DNA of 64,000 nucleotides from Candidatus Methanoperedens sp. BLZ2 (GCF_002487355.1 NZ_NTMG01000062.1:52225-116224); one strand, 5' to 3'. Positions 1 to 8,906 are shown, numbered from the stretch's first letter. A program made the numbers and translations. Notes: generated by a model from the letters alone, not told the origin.

Positions 1-2
1 AT

Positions 3-374
3 CCTGAGTTTTTCGATGTAGTTGTTTCACCAAATATGTTCGGTGACATAATAACAGATCTTGGCGCAATGATCCAGGGAGGTCTTGGACTTGCTCCAGG
101 CGGGAACATTAATCCTGAAGGCACAAGCATGTTCGAACCCATCCATGGCAGCGCGCCAAAATACAAGGGACTGAACAAGGTTAATCCAATAGCGACCATC
201 TGGGCAGGGGCGCTGCTTCTTGACCATCTGGGTGAAAAAGAGGCTTCCAGACAGATCGTGCAGGCTATCGAGAAAAATATTGTTAACAATAAAATAAAAA
301 CATACGATATGGGCGGCTCAAACACGACAACTGATGTCGGGGACGATATTGCGCGATTGCTTAAGGAAATATAA
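3..374 (+). CDS. Isopropylmalate/homoisocitrate dehydrogenase, C-terminal part (5' end outside window)
   Basis: The open frame enters from the left edge and gives the last ~123 residues of a beta-decarboxylating NAD-dependent dehydrogenase. Family marks are the SPNMFGDI stretch, the GLG..PGGNI segment, the FEPIHGSAP nucleotide-binding loop and the closing [10 protein letters not shown] motif. The family oxidatively decarboxylates 3-isopropylmalate (LeuB, leucine) or, in methanogens, homoisocitrate-type intermediates (AksF, coenzyme B). The substrate-determining N-terminal region is missing, so the choice is open. The leuC/leuD-type genes near 23.5 kb could supply the preceding isomerase step. 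A palindromic repeat follows the stop codon. Confidence 0.9.
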   Translation, partial: PEFFDVVVSPNMFGDIITDLGAMIQGGLGLAPGGNINPEGTSMFEPIHGSAPKYKGLNKVNPIATIWAGALLLDHLGEKEASRQIVQAIEKNIVNNKIKTYDMGGSNTTTDVGDDIARLLKEI

Positions 375-396
375 GTATAAGGTTTTGATATATGAT

Positions 397-473
397 AAAA
401 ACAACGAACTGAAACGAACACGAACGAACTCTGGCGCGTGAGTTCGTATCAGTTCGTATTTGTTCGTTGTTTT
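397..473. repeat. Imperfect palindromic repeat, ACGAAC family (copy 1)
   Basis: The left arm carries several copies of the short unit ACGAACT or ACGAAC and the right arm the complementary AGTTCGT units. The element begins AAAACAACGAAC and ends GTTCGTTGTTTT, so the transcript could fold into a long hairpin. A second copy of the same family lies at 16731-16800. It fills most of the gap between the dehydrogenase gene and flpA. Confidence 0.8.
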
Positions 474-515
474 AAATTATCAGATGTTCTTTCAAAAGAC
501 TTAATGATCGATAAA

Positions 516-523
516 TTTTAAAT
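516..523 (+). promoter_or_regulatory. TATA box for flpA, implying a leaderless message
   Basis: TTTTAAAT lies 19-26 bases before the flpA ATG, in A+T-rich DNA. Archaeal transcription normally starts about 25 bases from the TATA centre, which places the 5' end at or just before the start codon. No Shine-Dalgarno sequence is seen. This is a motif-spacing inference. Confidence 0.5.
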
Positions 524-541
524 CAAAAACAACCGCGATAA

Positions 542-1228
542 ATGGAAACAATCGAATTAATCGGAACCGGGCTTGATAATTCTTTTATTGTTATTTCAGA
601 TGGTTCTAAAAGATTAATTACAAAAAATCTTGTTCCCGGAATAAGAGTTTATGATGAAAAACTCATCGATATTGAAAATGAAGAATATCGCATCTGGGAC
701 CCGTTTCGAAGCAAGCTTGCAGCCCTGGTATTAAAAGGTTCACCGATATCGTTAAGGAAAAATAACAGTGTTCTTTACCTTGGAGCGGCAAATGGAACGA
801 CTGTGAGCCATGTTTCAGATATCGTTTCCGGTGGCATTGTTTTTGCCGTAGAATTCTCGCCACGGGCAATGAAAGATCTCATTAATATCAGTGCTTCAAG
901 GATGAACCTTGCACCCATACTGGCAGATGCAAAAAATCCGAAATCATATCAAAATATGGTTCCTGAAGTGGATATTATTTATCAGGATGTGGCTCAGAAA
1001 GATCAGGCCATGATCGCTATCAGGAATGCCCGGATGTATCTCAAAAAAGATGGTATCCTTGTTTTAATGATAAAGGCAAGAAGCATTGATTCAACAAGAG
1101 ATCCAGGGGATGTGGCCGATCTGGAAGTGAAAAAACTGGAAGGAAAGTTTAAAGTAAAAGAATTGATGAATCTTGAACCGTATCATTCAGATCATTTTGC
1201 GGTAGTGGCGCAAAAAATGAAAGTTTAA
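542..1228 (+). CDS. flpA: Fibrillarin-like rRNA/tRNA 2'-O-methyltransferase
   Basis: The 228-residue protein has normal length for archaeal fibrillarin. It carries the SAM-binding segment YLGAANGTTVSH near residue 80, the FAVEFSPRA acid loop and the IYQDVAQ motif. The family is the catalytic subunit of the C/D-box ribonucleoprotein that methylates ribose 2'-hydroxyls of rRNA and tRNA at guide-selected sites, together with Nop5 and L7Ae. Neither partner is adjacent. The start is set by a TATA box about 25 bases upstream. It lies just ahead of serS2 on the same strand. Confidence 0.95.
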   Translation: METIELIGTGLDNSFIVISDGSKRLITKNLVPGIRVYDEKLIDIENEEYRIWDPFRSKLAALVLKGSPISLRKNNSVLYLGAANGTTVSHVSDIVSGGIVFAVEFSPRAMKDLINISASRMNLAPILADAKNPKSYQNMVPEVDIIYQDVAQKDQAMIAIRNARMYLKKDGILVLMIKARSIDSTRDPGDVADLEVKKLEGKFKVKELMNLEPYHSDHFAVVAQKMKV

Positions 1229-1303
1229 ATAACATCTAAATCGTATAAGAACCGATAAATCGTAATCAATATCTTCATATCAATAATTTATGGGACTGAA
1301 ACT

Positions 1304-2812
1304 ATGGAACCTTACTTTCACTTAAAAGGAAGCTATAAAACAAGTGCGGATGTGACAGCTGCCAGGGCAGAAGTTGAAAAATTCATTGAAGAGTCAAAAG
1401 CGACCATCCTCCAGAAGGGCGTTCCGGCCGGAAGGGGTGCTAAGATCATAAACTGGGAAATCCGTGATAACAGTATATTCTTTGATATCGAATCAGACAG
1501 GTACCTGCGCGCACATGACGCATTCATAAGGCTCAGGAAGCCTCTTGCTGGCGTTATTGGCAAGGCATATAAGATTGGCGTTAGAGGTGTTGATGTTGAA
1601 GAGTTCATTGTAAAAATGCCATCAAAGGAACCGCTGCACCAGCAAAAGATACCTTTTGTAAAATCAATTGAGTTTGAGGACGGGATGATCACTCTTTCAC
1701 TTGAGGTAGGTGAAACGCAGCTTGAGAATAAGATCCCGGACAGGATAATTTCACTCATTGAAGATAAGATCGCAGCGCAAAGCTTTGGTGGAAAAACGGA
1801 GCACTGGAGCCTTCTCTGGGAAGGTCCGAAAAAGGAAATGACATTCAACGGTGATCCCACGGTTGAAGCGGAAAAGCGCGGCTGGATAAAGCGTGCCGCA
1901 GGCCGCGGGCAGTGGATACATGGCCCCCAGATGACACGGATTTTCAGGACTTTTGAACAAATTGTGCTTGAAGAAGTCATAAAACCCCTTGGCTATGTTG
2001 AAATGATCTTCCCCAAGCTTGTTCCATGGGACGTTTGGAAACATTCGGGGCATGCAAAGGGCGTATATCCGGAAATCTACTATGTTTGCCCTCCCAAAAC
2101 AAGAGACCCTGCATTCTGGGAAGAAGTTATAGATAATTACAAAGTCACATTAGAAGTCCCCATTGATATGATCGCAGAGAAGATCGATAAACCCCTGGGC
2201 GGATTGTGTTATGCACAGTGCCCATCGTTCTGGCCTTTCATGCAGGGAAAAACGGTTTCGGATGAATCATTCCCTGTAAAGGTGTTTGACCGCTCAGGCA
2301 CATCACACAGGTACGAGAGCGGCGGCATACACGGCATGGAAAGAGTGGATGAATTCCACAGGATCGAACTCCTGTTCATTGGCACTCCAGAACAGGTGCT
2401 TGAACATTCAAAGCAGATGCAGGAGTGCTATAAACATGTTTTTAATGATATCCTTGACCTTGAATGGAGAATGGCATGGGTAACACCATGGTTCATGGCA
2501 CAGGAAGGACTCACAGGTCTTGCCGGACAAACAGGTGTAGGGACCATTGACTTTGAGGCGCCGCTTCCTTACCGGGGAAAGGATGGTGAATGGCTTGAGT
2601 TCCAGAACCTTAGCGTCAACGGAGATAAGTATACCAAAGGATTCAATGTAAAGCTGCAATCGGGAAAAGACGTATGGAGCGGCTGTTCAGGAATCGGGCT
2701 TGAGAGATGGGCAAGCACGTTCTTTGCCCAGAAAGGGTATGATGAAAAGAATTGGCCTGAGGTTTTCAGGGAAAAGGTAGGAGAGATGCCGAAGGGCATC
2801 AAGTTCATGTAA
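1304..2812 (+). CDS. serS: Seryl-tRNA synthetase, methanogen type (SerRS2)
   Basis: This 502-residue enzyme charges tRNA-Ser with serine. It belongs to the rare type-2 SerRS of methanogenic archaea, which has a distinct N-terminal tRNA-binding domain and an active-site zinc. Visible class II marks are motif 2 within [20 protein letters not shown] near residue 345 and motif 3 GIGLERWA near residue 465. Conserved cysteines in [14 protein letters not shown] and SGCSG are candidates for the zinc site; known type-2 enzymes use two Cys and one Glu. Its presence is one of the strongest taxonomic clues in the window. Confidence 0.95.
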   Translation: MEPYFHLKGSYKTSADVTAARAEVEKFIEESKATILQKGVPAGRGAKIINWEIRDNSIFFDIESDRYLRAHDAFIRLRKPLAGVIGKAYKIGVRGVDVEEFIVKMPSKEPLHQQKIPFVKSIEFEDGMITLSLEVGETQLENKIPDRIISLIEDKIAAQSFGGKTEHWSLLWEGPKKEMTFNGDPTVEAEKRGWIKRAAGRGQWIHGPQMTRIFRTFEQIVLEEVIKPLGYVEMIFPKLVPWDVWKHSGHAKGVYPEIYYVCPPKTRDPAFWEEVIDNYKVTLEVPIDMIAEKIDKPLGGLCYAQCPSFWPFMQGKTVSDESFPVKVFDRSGTSHRYESGGIHGMERVDEFHRIELLFIGTPEQVLEHSKQMQECYKHVFNDILDLEWRMAWVTPWFMAQEGLTGLAGQTGVGTIDFEAPLPYRGKDGEWLEFQNLSVNGDKYTKGFNVKLQSGKDVWSGCSGIGLERWASTFFAQKGYDEKNWPEVFREKVGEMPKGIKFM

Positions 2813-3098
2813 ATGGTTAAAAATGCAAAAATAGAATCTGCGGGGATGAGTGTTTATCGCAGCAAAGAACTGACCTATATTTTGCTGGTCATTCGATAAG
2901 TTTTAATCGGAACTTTGCTTAGTTTCGTAATTGCGATATTGGTTGGCTTGATTGCGAGCTTGTTTTTATAGACTTTTTATTTTCAATAAAATCGAATACC
3001 TCAGATAATGTTTCTCCTTTCATGTCCTGGAAGGCTCTGGATCAAGGGATAGACAGAACAAGATTGAAAACAAGCATGTCTACGCTTATCGGAAAGGT
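2813..3098. other. Intergenic region between serS and cofC
   Basis: No convincing gene is seen in this 286-base convergent gap. On the minus strand an ATG frame of 34 codons (2919-3023) exists but has a poorly spaced ribosome site, and its frame runs upstream into a stop codon. It could be a small gene or a remnant. No clear terminator hairpin was found. Confidence 0.4.
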
Positions 3099-3728
3099 CT
3101 ACCTTTTAACCCCTACACGACCACCGTTCGCTAATATATCTATGCCGATCTTCTTTAAGTATTCCTGCGAATACCCTTTTCCGTGAAGAAGGACTTCTAT
3201 AATGTCAGGAACTTCATCTATGTCTGTACTGAGATTAAAAGAGTCAAAGACCTCTGTATGAAGGTCTGAAGCGATTTTAAGATGTTTAAGATAACTTGCA
3301 CCATAATAATCCACATGGAAACTTGCCGGGTCGCGGATAAATATTGCATTCGTGCCTCCCATCCTGCCGGGTGCGATCACGATATCTGCATTGGTTGAAA
3401 CAATGTCCAATATGTTCTTTGTTGAGACAAGCGGGATATCCGCCATAATTATAAGGACTGGCTCATTTATTTTATGTGAGGACATCTTGCCAAGATATTC
3501 ATTCAGGGCTTCATTTAAACCCAGCTCGGTCAGAACGATATTTACACCTTCGATTTCGATCATTGATGTGGATAAAATATCGATCACGTCAAAACATCCT
3601 GAACTCACAAGTGTTCCAGACACGTCATTCAGCATAGCCATCGCAAGCTCCTCGCGCTCTTTTTCAGATAGCAATGAGCTTAATCTTGACTTTGCATTAC
3701 TTTTCCTGAATGGAATAACGGCTCGCAT
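3099..3728 (-). CDS. cofC: 2-phospho-L-lactate guanylyltransferase
   Basis: CofC joins GTP to 2-phospholactate to form the activated lactyl precursor of coenzyme F420, the deazaflavin hydride carrier of methanogens and methanotrophs. The 209-residue product starts with AVIPFRKSNAKSRL, the nucleotide-binding loop typical of the family. It has the IIMADIPL motif near residue 93 and VIAPGRMGGTNA near residue 117, all characteristic of this nucleotidyltransferase fold. It is transcribed alone, convergent with serS. No other F420 genes are in the window. Confidence 0.93.
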   Translation of the reverse strand: MRAVIPFRKSNAKSRLSSLLSEKEREELAMAMLNDVSGTLVSSGCFDVIDILSTSMIEIEGVNIVLTELGLNEALNEYLGKMSSHKINEPVLIIMADIPLVSTKNILDIVSTNADIVIAPGRMGGTNAIFIRDPASFHVDYYGASYLKHLKIASDLHTEVFDSFNLSTDIDEVPDIIEVLLHGKGYSQEYLKKIGIDILANGGRVGVKR

Positions 3729-3877
3729 ATTCCCTCAAAAGACAAGGTATACCAATAAAAAGCTTTGGAATATTTTGCTCTGTTGAATAAAACTTCATTT
3801 TCAATTGGATAAATGTCTTATGATAATAACGATTATAATTATATAATCAATTAGATATATTTAAATAGATAAAGGTG

Positions 3878-4300
3878 ATGTTTAGAATTGGTGTGTATGA
3901 GATGACCTACGCAAAAGATCATGTGAATAATCTGGAAAATCAGGAGGTAAAAAGTGAGGTAAAATATAATTTTCTTTATAGATTTAAATCTTTGATCGGT
4001 GGTAATTCCGGATACATACGATTTATAATATTATTTGGAATATTATTCACAATACTGCAAATATCTGACCTGACGATCACGTATTTTGCACTTCAAAACC
4101 CGCAAAACAAAGAACTAAATCCCCTGTATAACCAGGAATGGTTCGTCCCGTTCAAATTGACAATAGTCTTTCTCATAATGTCAGTAATGCATCGGATTCC
4201 CGTTCAAAACAGAAGGATGGCAAAAGGCGCAATGTTAGGAATGATATACATGTATTTGTTTATTAATTTTAACAATCTTTACTTCTTGTTTAATTCTTAA
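3878..4300 (+). CDS. DUF5658-like small membrane protein
   Basis: A protein of about 140 residues with a polar N-terminal half and three predicted membrane helices (IILFGILFTILQISDL, LTIVFLIMSVMH, MLGMIYMYLFI). The ISDLTITYFAL segment followed by E-x-NPLY is typical of DUF5658-type proteins of unknown function. The start is uncertain. ATG 3878 follows a TATA-like TTATATAAT at 3839. A second TATA-like stretch near 3857 would instead favour ATG 3902, giving 132 residues. No functional partner adjoins it. Confidence 0.65.
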   Translation: MFRIGVYEMTYAKDHVNNLENQEVKSEVKYNFLYRFKSLIGGNSGYIRFIILFGILFTILQISDLTITYFALQNPQNKELNPLYNQEWFVPFKLTIVFLIMSVMHRIPVQNRRMAKGAMLGMIYMYLFINFNNLYFLFNS

Positions 4301-4317
4301 GAAAAAGGAAAAATTAG

Positions 4318-4788
4318 TTATAAATATGTCCATCTGCTAAAAGTCGCTGCCTGCCCCGCATATTTGTTATTCTCATCAATGATATTCCAGACCGTGCCCC
4401 TCTCTATCAAGAATCTCCGACTTTTTCCAGATATGCGTACTCCGCGGTATGTGTCGATATAACCATTGCGTCTGACCTCTTCAAGGAATCTTTCACGATC
4501 TTCCCGATTAACAGGCTCCGCAGTAAGGCGAGATGGCATTTTAATGAATTCTTCCCACGTCATCTCCCACAGGTCAAGTGCTGCCTGATTACCGTAGTTC
4601 AAAACAGGATCTTCCTGTGTCCCATGCGAGAGAACTACGAACGGCTGATAAAATAGTGCCCTGGCACGTTCTTGCAGTCCACAAGGAGGAATAAGCTCTC
4701 GTCCTGTCCAGCGCAAATAGCTTTGCAGCAGTTGGTCAACTTGTTTGATCAATAGAGTGTCATCAAATGGATGAGACATGAATATCAA
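4318..4788 (-). CDS. MEKHLA-domain (PAS-like) protein
   Basis: The 156-residue protein matches the MEKHLA family, a PAS-related ligand or sensor fold first noted at the C-terminus of plant HD-ZIP III proteins. Key stretches are LSHGTQEDPVLNYGNQAALDLWEMTWEEF in the middle and IDTYRGVRISGKSRRF near residue 112; the longer one is cited by position, residues 54-82. Its start overlaps the end of pcc1 by four bases, so it is the last gene of the rpsO-recJ-pcc1 operon. Function is unknown. Confidence 0.8.
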   Translation of the reverse strand: MIFMSHPFDDTLLIKQVDQLLQSYLRWTGRELIPPCGLQERARALFYQPFVVLSHGTQEDPVLNYGNQAALDLWEMTWEEFIKMPSRLTAEPVNREDRERFLEEVRRNGYIDTYRGVRISGKSRRFLIERGTVWNIIDENNKYAGQAATFSRWTYL

Positions 4789-5063
4789 TTTGTCTTTTTA
4801 GTACATGACCCGGGGATCATATTATTTAAATTTATCATTTCATACGCAATTTTTGCATTCATCAAGTAATCATCAACCGAAGCAAGGATCGTACCTACCT
4901 TTTCTCCTTCGAATAAAACCATCGCAGAACCATCTTCAATAATTGTCTTTATTCCAGGAACATTATCCGGCGCCAGGGACCGGGCAATAATATTAACCGC
5001 AATAATATTAACCAGTTCTCCTGCTCTTTCGCTTTTGAATGTTAATTTTCCTTCTATCTTCAT
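4785..5063 (-). CDS. pcc1: KEOPS complex subunit Pcc1
   Basis: At 92 residues it fits Pcc1, the small dimerising subunit of the KEOPS complex (Kae1, Bud32, Cgi121, Pcc1) that makes the t6A modification of ANN-decoding tRNAs. The N-terminal beta strands (KIEGKLTFKS), the SLAPDN motif near residue 29 and the DDYLMNAKIAYEM helix are typical. It overlaps recJ by four bases (ATGA). The order rpsO, recJ-like, pcc1 is conserved in many euryarchaea, which supports the call despite its short length. Confidence 0.85.
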   Translation of the reverse strand: MKIEGKLTFKSERAGELVNIIAVNIIARSLAPDNVPGIKTIIEDGSAMVLFEGEKVGTILASVDDYLMNAKIAYEMINLNNMIPGSCTKKTN

Positions 5064-6379
5064 GCTTTTGGTTTTAACTGTTTTTCAATAATTGAATCGA
5101 TCAGATCTATGAACTTCATTGCCGTTCCAGTGGGTATCGTGGCACCGGATGCGACATCATGTCCCCCTCCCATGCCTCCGACAGCTGCTGATGCTTCCCT
5201 CATAGCCGCTGCAAGATCAAGTCCTTTGCCCACCAATTTCCTTGTCCCGCGGCCTGAAACACGGATCTTTCCCTCAATTTCGTTAAATGTGAGGAAAGGC
5301 TTATCCGGATATAAGTATCGCGTCATTGTTCCTGCAATTATTCCAGTGCCGCTTGAATCCTCCAGAAGCACATACCTGAAACTCCGGGCTGACTTGATCC
5401 GGGCTTGTGCTTTTTTAATTACGCTGATCAAAGCGCGCTGGTTCTCTCGTGTTATGACCTTTGCCTCATCAATGACCGATTCATCCCGCATACACAGCGA
5501 AAGTGCAATTCCTGCCTTTTCATCTTTACCGCAGGCGTTCAGGATATTTACAAAATCATAAATATTTTGTACAACTTCCCTGTTCAGGTTATAGTTGTCA
5601 CCTATAAGAGAATCAACAGCCGGAAGGCTTCCCTGCTTTACAAGTTTCAATATGATTACAGAAGAAAGTTTCATCAATTGTTCTTCTGAAAGATTTCGCA
5701 ATTCACCTTTTATTCCAAGACTATCCAGAAAGACCTTGATCTTATCCTTATCACCGGTTATATCAAGATAAGGGTCTACACTATTTTCAAAAATTTCTGC
5801 GAGTGACCCATCCCCCATTCGAAGCCCTCTACTGGAAGTTACTGTCTTCCTGGCAATGGCTTCATCGAGGATAAATTTATTAGCGCCTTTCATTGGCTGT
5901 TTATCCCCTGTCGCCCCTGCAATAGCAAGTCCTGCAAGGTCGGTATTATCACCCATCTGGCGGGCCACCATATAAGCGCCGCATGAAGCACATAATTCAG
6001 TTGAGCCGTCAATACCCACAAGATGCGGATTGAACTGGATATGTTCCAGTTTCCCTGTTGGTTTATGATGGTCAATTATAATGGCTTCTTTTATCCTGGA
6101 AGTCAGTTCGACCTGGCCGCTTCCCATGTCGCAAAGAATAACGGGTCCATTGGATGTTTTTTCAATTAAGTCTAAAGTTGATTGGTCAAACTGGCTGACT
6201 ATCGCAGCATGAAAAAGTATGCCCTTCCTATGAAGGGCATTACACATGATACCGGCAGCAGATAATCCATCAGCATCGTTATGCGAGATAAGCCGAACTA
6301 TATCATGTTCCAATATGGCTTCTGCTACCTGCCTGCTTAAAGCCTCAATTTCAACGAGGCTTTCCTGTCCATCAGTCAT
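5060..6379 (-). CDS. recJ: DHH-family RecJ-like single-strand exonuclease
   Basis: The 439-residue protein has the DHH phosphoesterase motifs SHNDADG (residue 33 on), ILCDMGSG and IIDHHKP, binding catalytic divalent metals, and a DHHA1 C-terminal domain ending in the glycine-rich GMGGGHDVASGA. Archaeal relatives are RecJ/GAN-type nucleases that act on single-stranded DNA or RNA and associate with the GINS/CMG replication complex in some species. It lies seven bases after rpsO and overlaps pcc1, consistent with a translation-replication operon. The precise substrate cannot be read from sequence. Confidence 0.88.
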   Translation of the reverse strand: MTDGQESLVEIEALSRQVAEAILEHDIVRLISHNDADGLSAAGIMCNALHRKGILFHAAIVSQFDQSTLDLIEKTSNGPVILCDMGSGQVELTSRIKEAIIIDHHKPTGKLEHIQFNPHLVGIDGSTELCASCGAYMVARQMGDNTDLAGLAIAGATGDKQPMKGANKFILDEAIARKTVTSSRGLRMGDGSLAEIFENSVDPYLDITGDKDKIKVFLDSLGIKGELRNLSEEQLMKLSSVIILKLVKQGSLPAVDSLIGDNYNLNREVVQNIYDFVNILNACGKDEKAGIALSLCMRDESVIDEAKVITRENQRALISVIKKAQARIKSARSFRYVLLEDSSGTGIIAGTMTRYLYPDKPFLTFNEIEGKIRVSGRGTRKLVGKGLDLAAAMREASAAVGGMGGGHDVASGATIPTGTAMKFIDLIDSIIEKQLKPKA

Positions 6380-6385
6380 CGGGAC

Positions 6386-6841
6386 TTATGAAATGAGCAT
6401 TTCTGCTCTCTGAATAGAGAATTTCCAGTCTGCTGGAAGTACACCTTCACGGCGATAATATTTTTCAAGTCTCCTTATTTTTGATATCTTATTATTAAGC
6501 GCGCGCTTATTATGCATATCTTTAGGATTCTTTAAAATGTGTTTATTGAGATCAAGTACATCGATTATAATATTATGAATGTCCTCCGGGACTTTTGAAG
6601 AAACATTCTTTTCCTTCATTATGGTCCCTATCTTCTTACCGGTCACAAGTGTGACATCAGGGACGCCATAACGGTCTCTTAAGATCATGCCGATCTTGCT
6701 TGAGGATGTTCCGCTCGTTGCAAGCTGCTGTATAGTACTCTCGATCTCATCCTTGTTCGTGTTCGACCACTTTGGGGGCTCCGTCCTGATTGGTTTTGTG
6801 GACCCTGCCTGACCTTTTTTGCGTGTATGCATTCTTGCCAT
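6386..6841 (-). CDS. rps15: 30S ribosomal protein uS15
   Basis: The 151-residue protein is the archaeal/eukaryotic form of uS15, longer than bacterial S15 by an N-terminal extension that starts MARMHTRKKGQAGS. The rRNA-binding core is recognised by the segment after residue 100, including the run NNKISKIRRLEKYYRREG. It binds 16S rRNA at the platform of the small subunit. It is the first gene of the operon with recJ, pcc1 and the MEKHLA gene, with a GGAG ribosome site before the ATG and its own TATA box at 6921-6936. Confidence 0.95.
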   Translation of the reverse strand: MARMHTRKKGQAGSTKPIRTEPPKWSNTNKDEIESTIQQLATSGTSSSKIGMILRDRYGVPDVTLVTGKKIGTIMKEKNVSSKVPEDIHNIIIDVLDLNKHILKNPKDMHNKRALNNKISKIRRLEKYYRREGVLPADWKFSIQRAEMLIS

Positions 6842-6920
6842 TTAATTTTCTCCAATAATTATTATTTTCAATTGATTTTCAAATTCTTATAAGCGAAGGC
6901 AACCCATTATGGTGGTAGGA

Positions 6921-6936
6921 TATTAAATACCTTTCC
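6921..6936 (-). promoter_or_regulatory. BRE/TATA promoter of the rps15 operon
   Basis: On the minus strand GGAAAGG is followed by TATTTAATA, a good BRE plus TATA pair about 80-95 bases before the uS15 start. This leaves an untranslated leader of about 55 bases ending in GGAG. Ribosomal protein leaders are often autoregulated, but I see no specific fold. Confidence 0.55.
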
Positions 6937-6985
6937 AAAAACACAAAATAATTTTTTGCCTGTGAAGCTGTAGTTTTTCAAAGCA

Positions 6986-7759
6986 TTATACGGCATCTTT
7001 TTCTATTATGACAAGGTGATAATAACCCAGGCTATTGAATGGGTAATACCATCGGGCTGCATCCTCAAAACGAATGAATATTTTTTCATGCAATAATAAT
7101 TTTTTTGAATAAAACGGGTACACAAACAATAACAAACTTCCAATTCTTACTTTGAATCCGACACCCTTAAGTCTTTTTATCAGGTCCCCTCTTGAAAAAT
7201 AATACGTCCACAATCCATTCACTACATACTCTTTACTTCTCAGGGAAGATATTATCCAGCTTACTTTACATCTTATAAAAGCATTGACCCACCAGGTCAG
7301 GTTCCACCTGTTAACAATTGTAAAGATGGCCTGTCCGCCGGTTTTTAAAACCCTGGATGTCTCCTGGAAGGCATTATCGACTTTCTGGATATGATTAAAT
7401 ATTCCAAAGATGGAAATTATGCCTTCAAAACTTTTATCGCGAAATGGAAGAAATTCAGCTGATGCAATAACAAAAGACAAATTGTCTTTGAATCTGGCAT
7501 CTTTTATCCTCTCTTTTGCTATTTTTATCATCTCTTTAGATATATCTAAACCCAGTACGCGATATCCTTTTTCAGCCAGGAACAAAGATTGCTCTCCGGT
7601 TCCGCAACCAATATCAAGTATTGATCCCATCTTCAGGCTACTCAGGAGAACTATTTTCTCTACTGACCTCATATAATTGATGCGGGGATTGTCAAATCTA
7701 TGATCATAGTCCCTGGAGAGACTTTCATAATGTTTCAATATACTAATTCTTATTGACAT
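6986..7759 (-). CDS. Class I SAM-dependent methyltransferase
   Basis: A 257-residue enzyme with the classical Rossmann motif I ILDIGCGTGEQS near residue 42, motif II GLDIS at about residue 74, and a late segment FEGIISIFGIFNHI typical of small-molecule methyltransferases. Its start overlaps the end of mptG by ten bases, so the two are translated together. This suggests a role near tetrahydromethanopterin, but the substrate is not identifiable from sequence. The C-terminal third is rich in aromatic and basic residues. Confidence 0.85.
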   Translation of the reverse strand: MSIRISILKHYESLSRDYDHRFDNPRINYMRSVEKIVLLSSLKMGSILDIGCGTGEQSLFLAEKGYRVLGLDISKEMIKIAKERIKDARFKDNLSFVIASAEFLPFRDKSFEGIISIFGIFNHIQKVDNAFQETSRVLKTGGQAIFTIVNRWNLTWWVNAFIRCKVSWIISSLRSKEYVVNGLWTYYFSRGDLIKRLKGVGFKVRIGSLLLFVYPFYSKKLLLHEKIFIRFEDAARWYYPFNSLGYYHLVIIEKDAV

Positions 7760-8694
7760 CTATCAATAATCGCTCCCATGTTCCTCGCTCTGGTACTAAA
7801 TACCAGCCCTTTGCCACCAAGGAGTTCACTTGCGATTTTCTTGAGGTTTTCCATATCCTCCCCGAAAGCATACACGGTTGGCCCGAATGAACTCATCCCT
7901 GCGCCATTGGCGCCGCCATCTCTTAAAGCCTGTATCAAATCAAATGAAGCTGGCTGCAATTCAACTTCCCGTTTCTTAAAACCCAGTTCCTGGACTGCAT
8001 AAATACTTTTCCCGAATGTAACGATGTCATTCTCAAAAAGTGCAGGAAGAAGCTGCATCAGGATCACATGGGATAGTGCCTCAACTTCTTTGAGTGGAAC
8101 CGGACATTCTTTCCGGAATATATCCACTTCACTTTGCTGTGACGCACCTTTCTGTTCTGGCACAATTACAACAATATCCCAATCAGGGAACTCTTTTCTT
8201 AATAAAACTGGCGCTGGCGGAAGCTTGCTTGCAGCTGAGGGAAGAAATGCCCTCTTCTGGCTGAATTTGTGACCCCCGTCAAGTATGAATCCGCCATTTT
8301 CAAATGCAGCGACTCCAATTCCGCTTGTGCCTCCCCTTCCCACTTTTACTGCGATCTCATGAACAGACAGGCCAAGGCCATATAATTCACTTACAGCCAT
8401 GCCAGCCGCAAGAGCTGCCTGGGTGCCTGAACCAAGACCGATATGTGATGGGTAATCTTCTTCGATTGAGATCTGTATTCCCTCGCCATCAGGAAGCAGA
8501 GCTTTTGCGCTATTCCTTATGCGTTCAATATGCTCGCTCTTACCTGTTATTTCAATAATATCCGATTTTCGGGCTTTAACTTTTATTACGGGATTATCAA
8601 GAGTCAGGCCAATGCTTCCATCAACGCGCCCAATGCTTGCATTCATATCGATCAGTGTCAGATGCAGACGGGAGGGAGTTATTATTTCGAGCAT
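7750..8694 (-). CDS. mptG: Beta-ribofuranosylaminobenzene 5'-phosphate synthase
   Basis: MptG condenses p-hydroxybenzoate or p-aminobenzoate with PRPP and loses CO2. This is the committed step joining the arylamine to ribose in tetrahydromethanopterin. The 314-residue product has the GHMP-kinase-like fold seen in this family: N-terminal TPSRLHLTLIDMN, the glycine-rich loop SHIGLGSGTQAALAAG near residue 84, GRGGTSGIGVAAFE near 121 and ANGAGMSSFGPTVYA near 262. It is the first gene of a two-gene leftward operon with the overlapping methyltransferase. It is a strong marker of C1 metabolism through H4MPT. Confidence 0.93.
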   Translation of the reverse strand: MLEIITPSRLHLTLIDMNASIGRVDGSIGLTLDNPVIKVKARKSDIIEITGKSEHIERIRNSAKALLPDGEGIQISIEEDYPSHIGLGSGTQAALAAGMAVSELYGLGLSVHEIAVKVGRGGTSGIGVAAFENGGFILDGGHKFSQKRAFLPSAASKLPPAPVLLRKEFPDWDIVVIVPEQKGASQQSEVDIFRKECPVPLKEVEALSHVILMQLLPALFENDIVTFGKSIYAVQELGFKKREVELQPASFDLIQALRDGGANGAGMSSFGPTVYAFGEDMENLKKIASELLGGKGLVFSTRARNMGAIIDRCQ

Positions 8695-8822
8695 ATTTTT
8701 CGGGTTAGACGTATCTATTTCAATACGATATAAACTTGTTTAAAAGAGCTTTTTTCTCAAAAGCAAAAAGTACGAAAGCAAAAAAATCTACGGAAAAATC
8801 AAAGAATCTCTTTTTGTGCTGC

Positions 8823-8906
8823 TCATAAAGGAACAAGCAGCATCGCTGGTAAGATAGATATTAACATACAGAATAATATCCTGTTCCATAATTTCTCATG
8901 TATCAT
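8823..8906 (-). CDS. Putative 27-residue membrane miniprotein
   Basis: A short frame on the minus strand reads MIHEKLWNRILFCMLISI and then LPAMLLVPL. It has a polar, positively charged start followed by one hydrophobic helix. A strong Shine-Dalgarno GGAGG sits six bases before the ATG, which is unusual for random sequence and is the main support. It lies alone in the 370-base gap between ftsZ and mptG. No family is recognised. It could be a real single-pass peptide or a leader. Confidence 0.45.
   Translation of the reverse strand: MIHEKLWNRILFCMLISILPAMLLVPL

Noticed and set aside
1333..1980. A 215-codon minus-strand frame inside serS
   Set aside because: Antisense of a clearly conserved synthetase; no motifs, no ribosome site, no promoter.
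2919..3023. A 34-residue minus-strand gene between serS and cofC
   Set aside because: AGGA is only one base from the ATG and the frame is blocked upstream by a stop; no homology seen.
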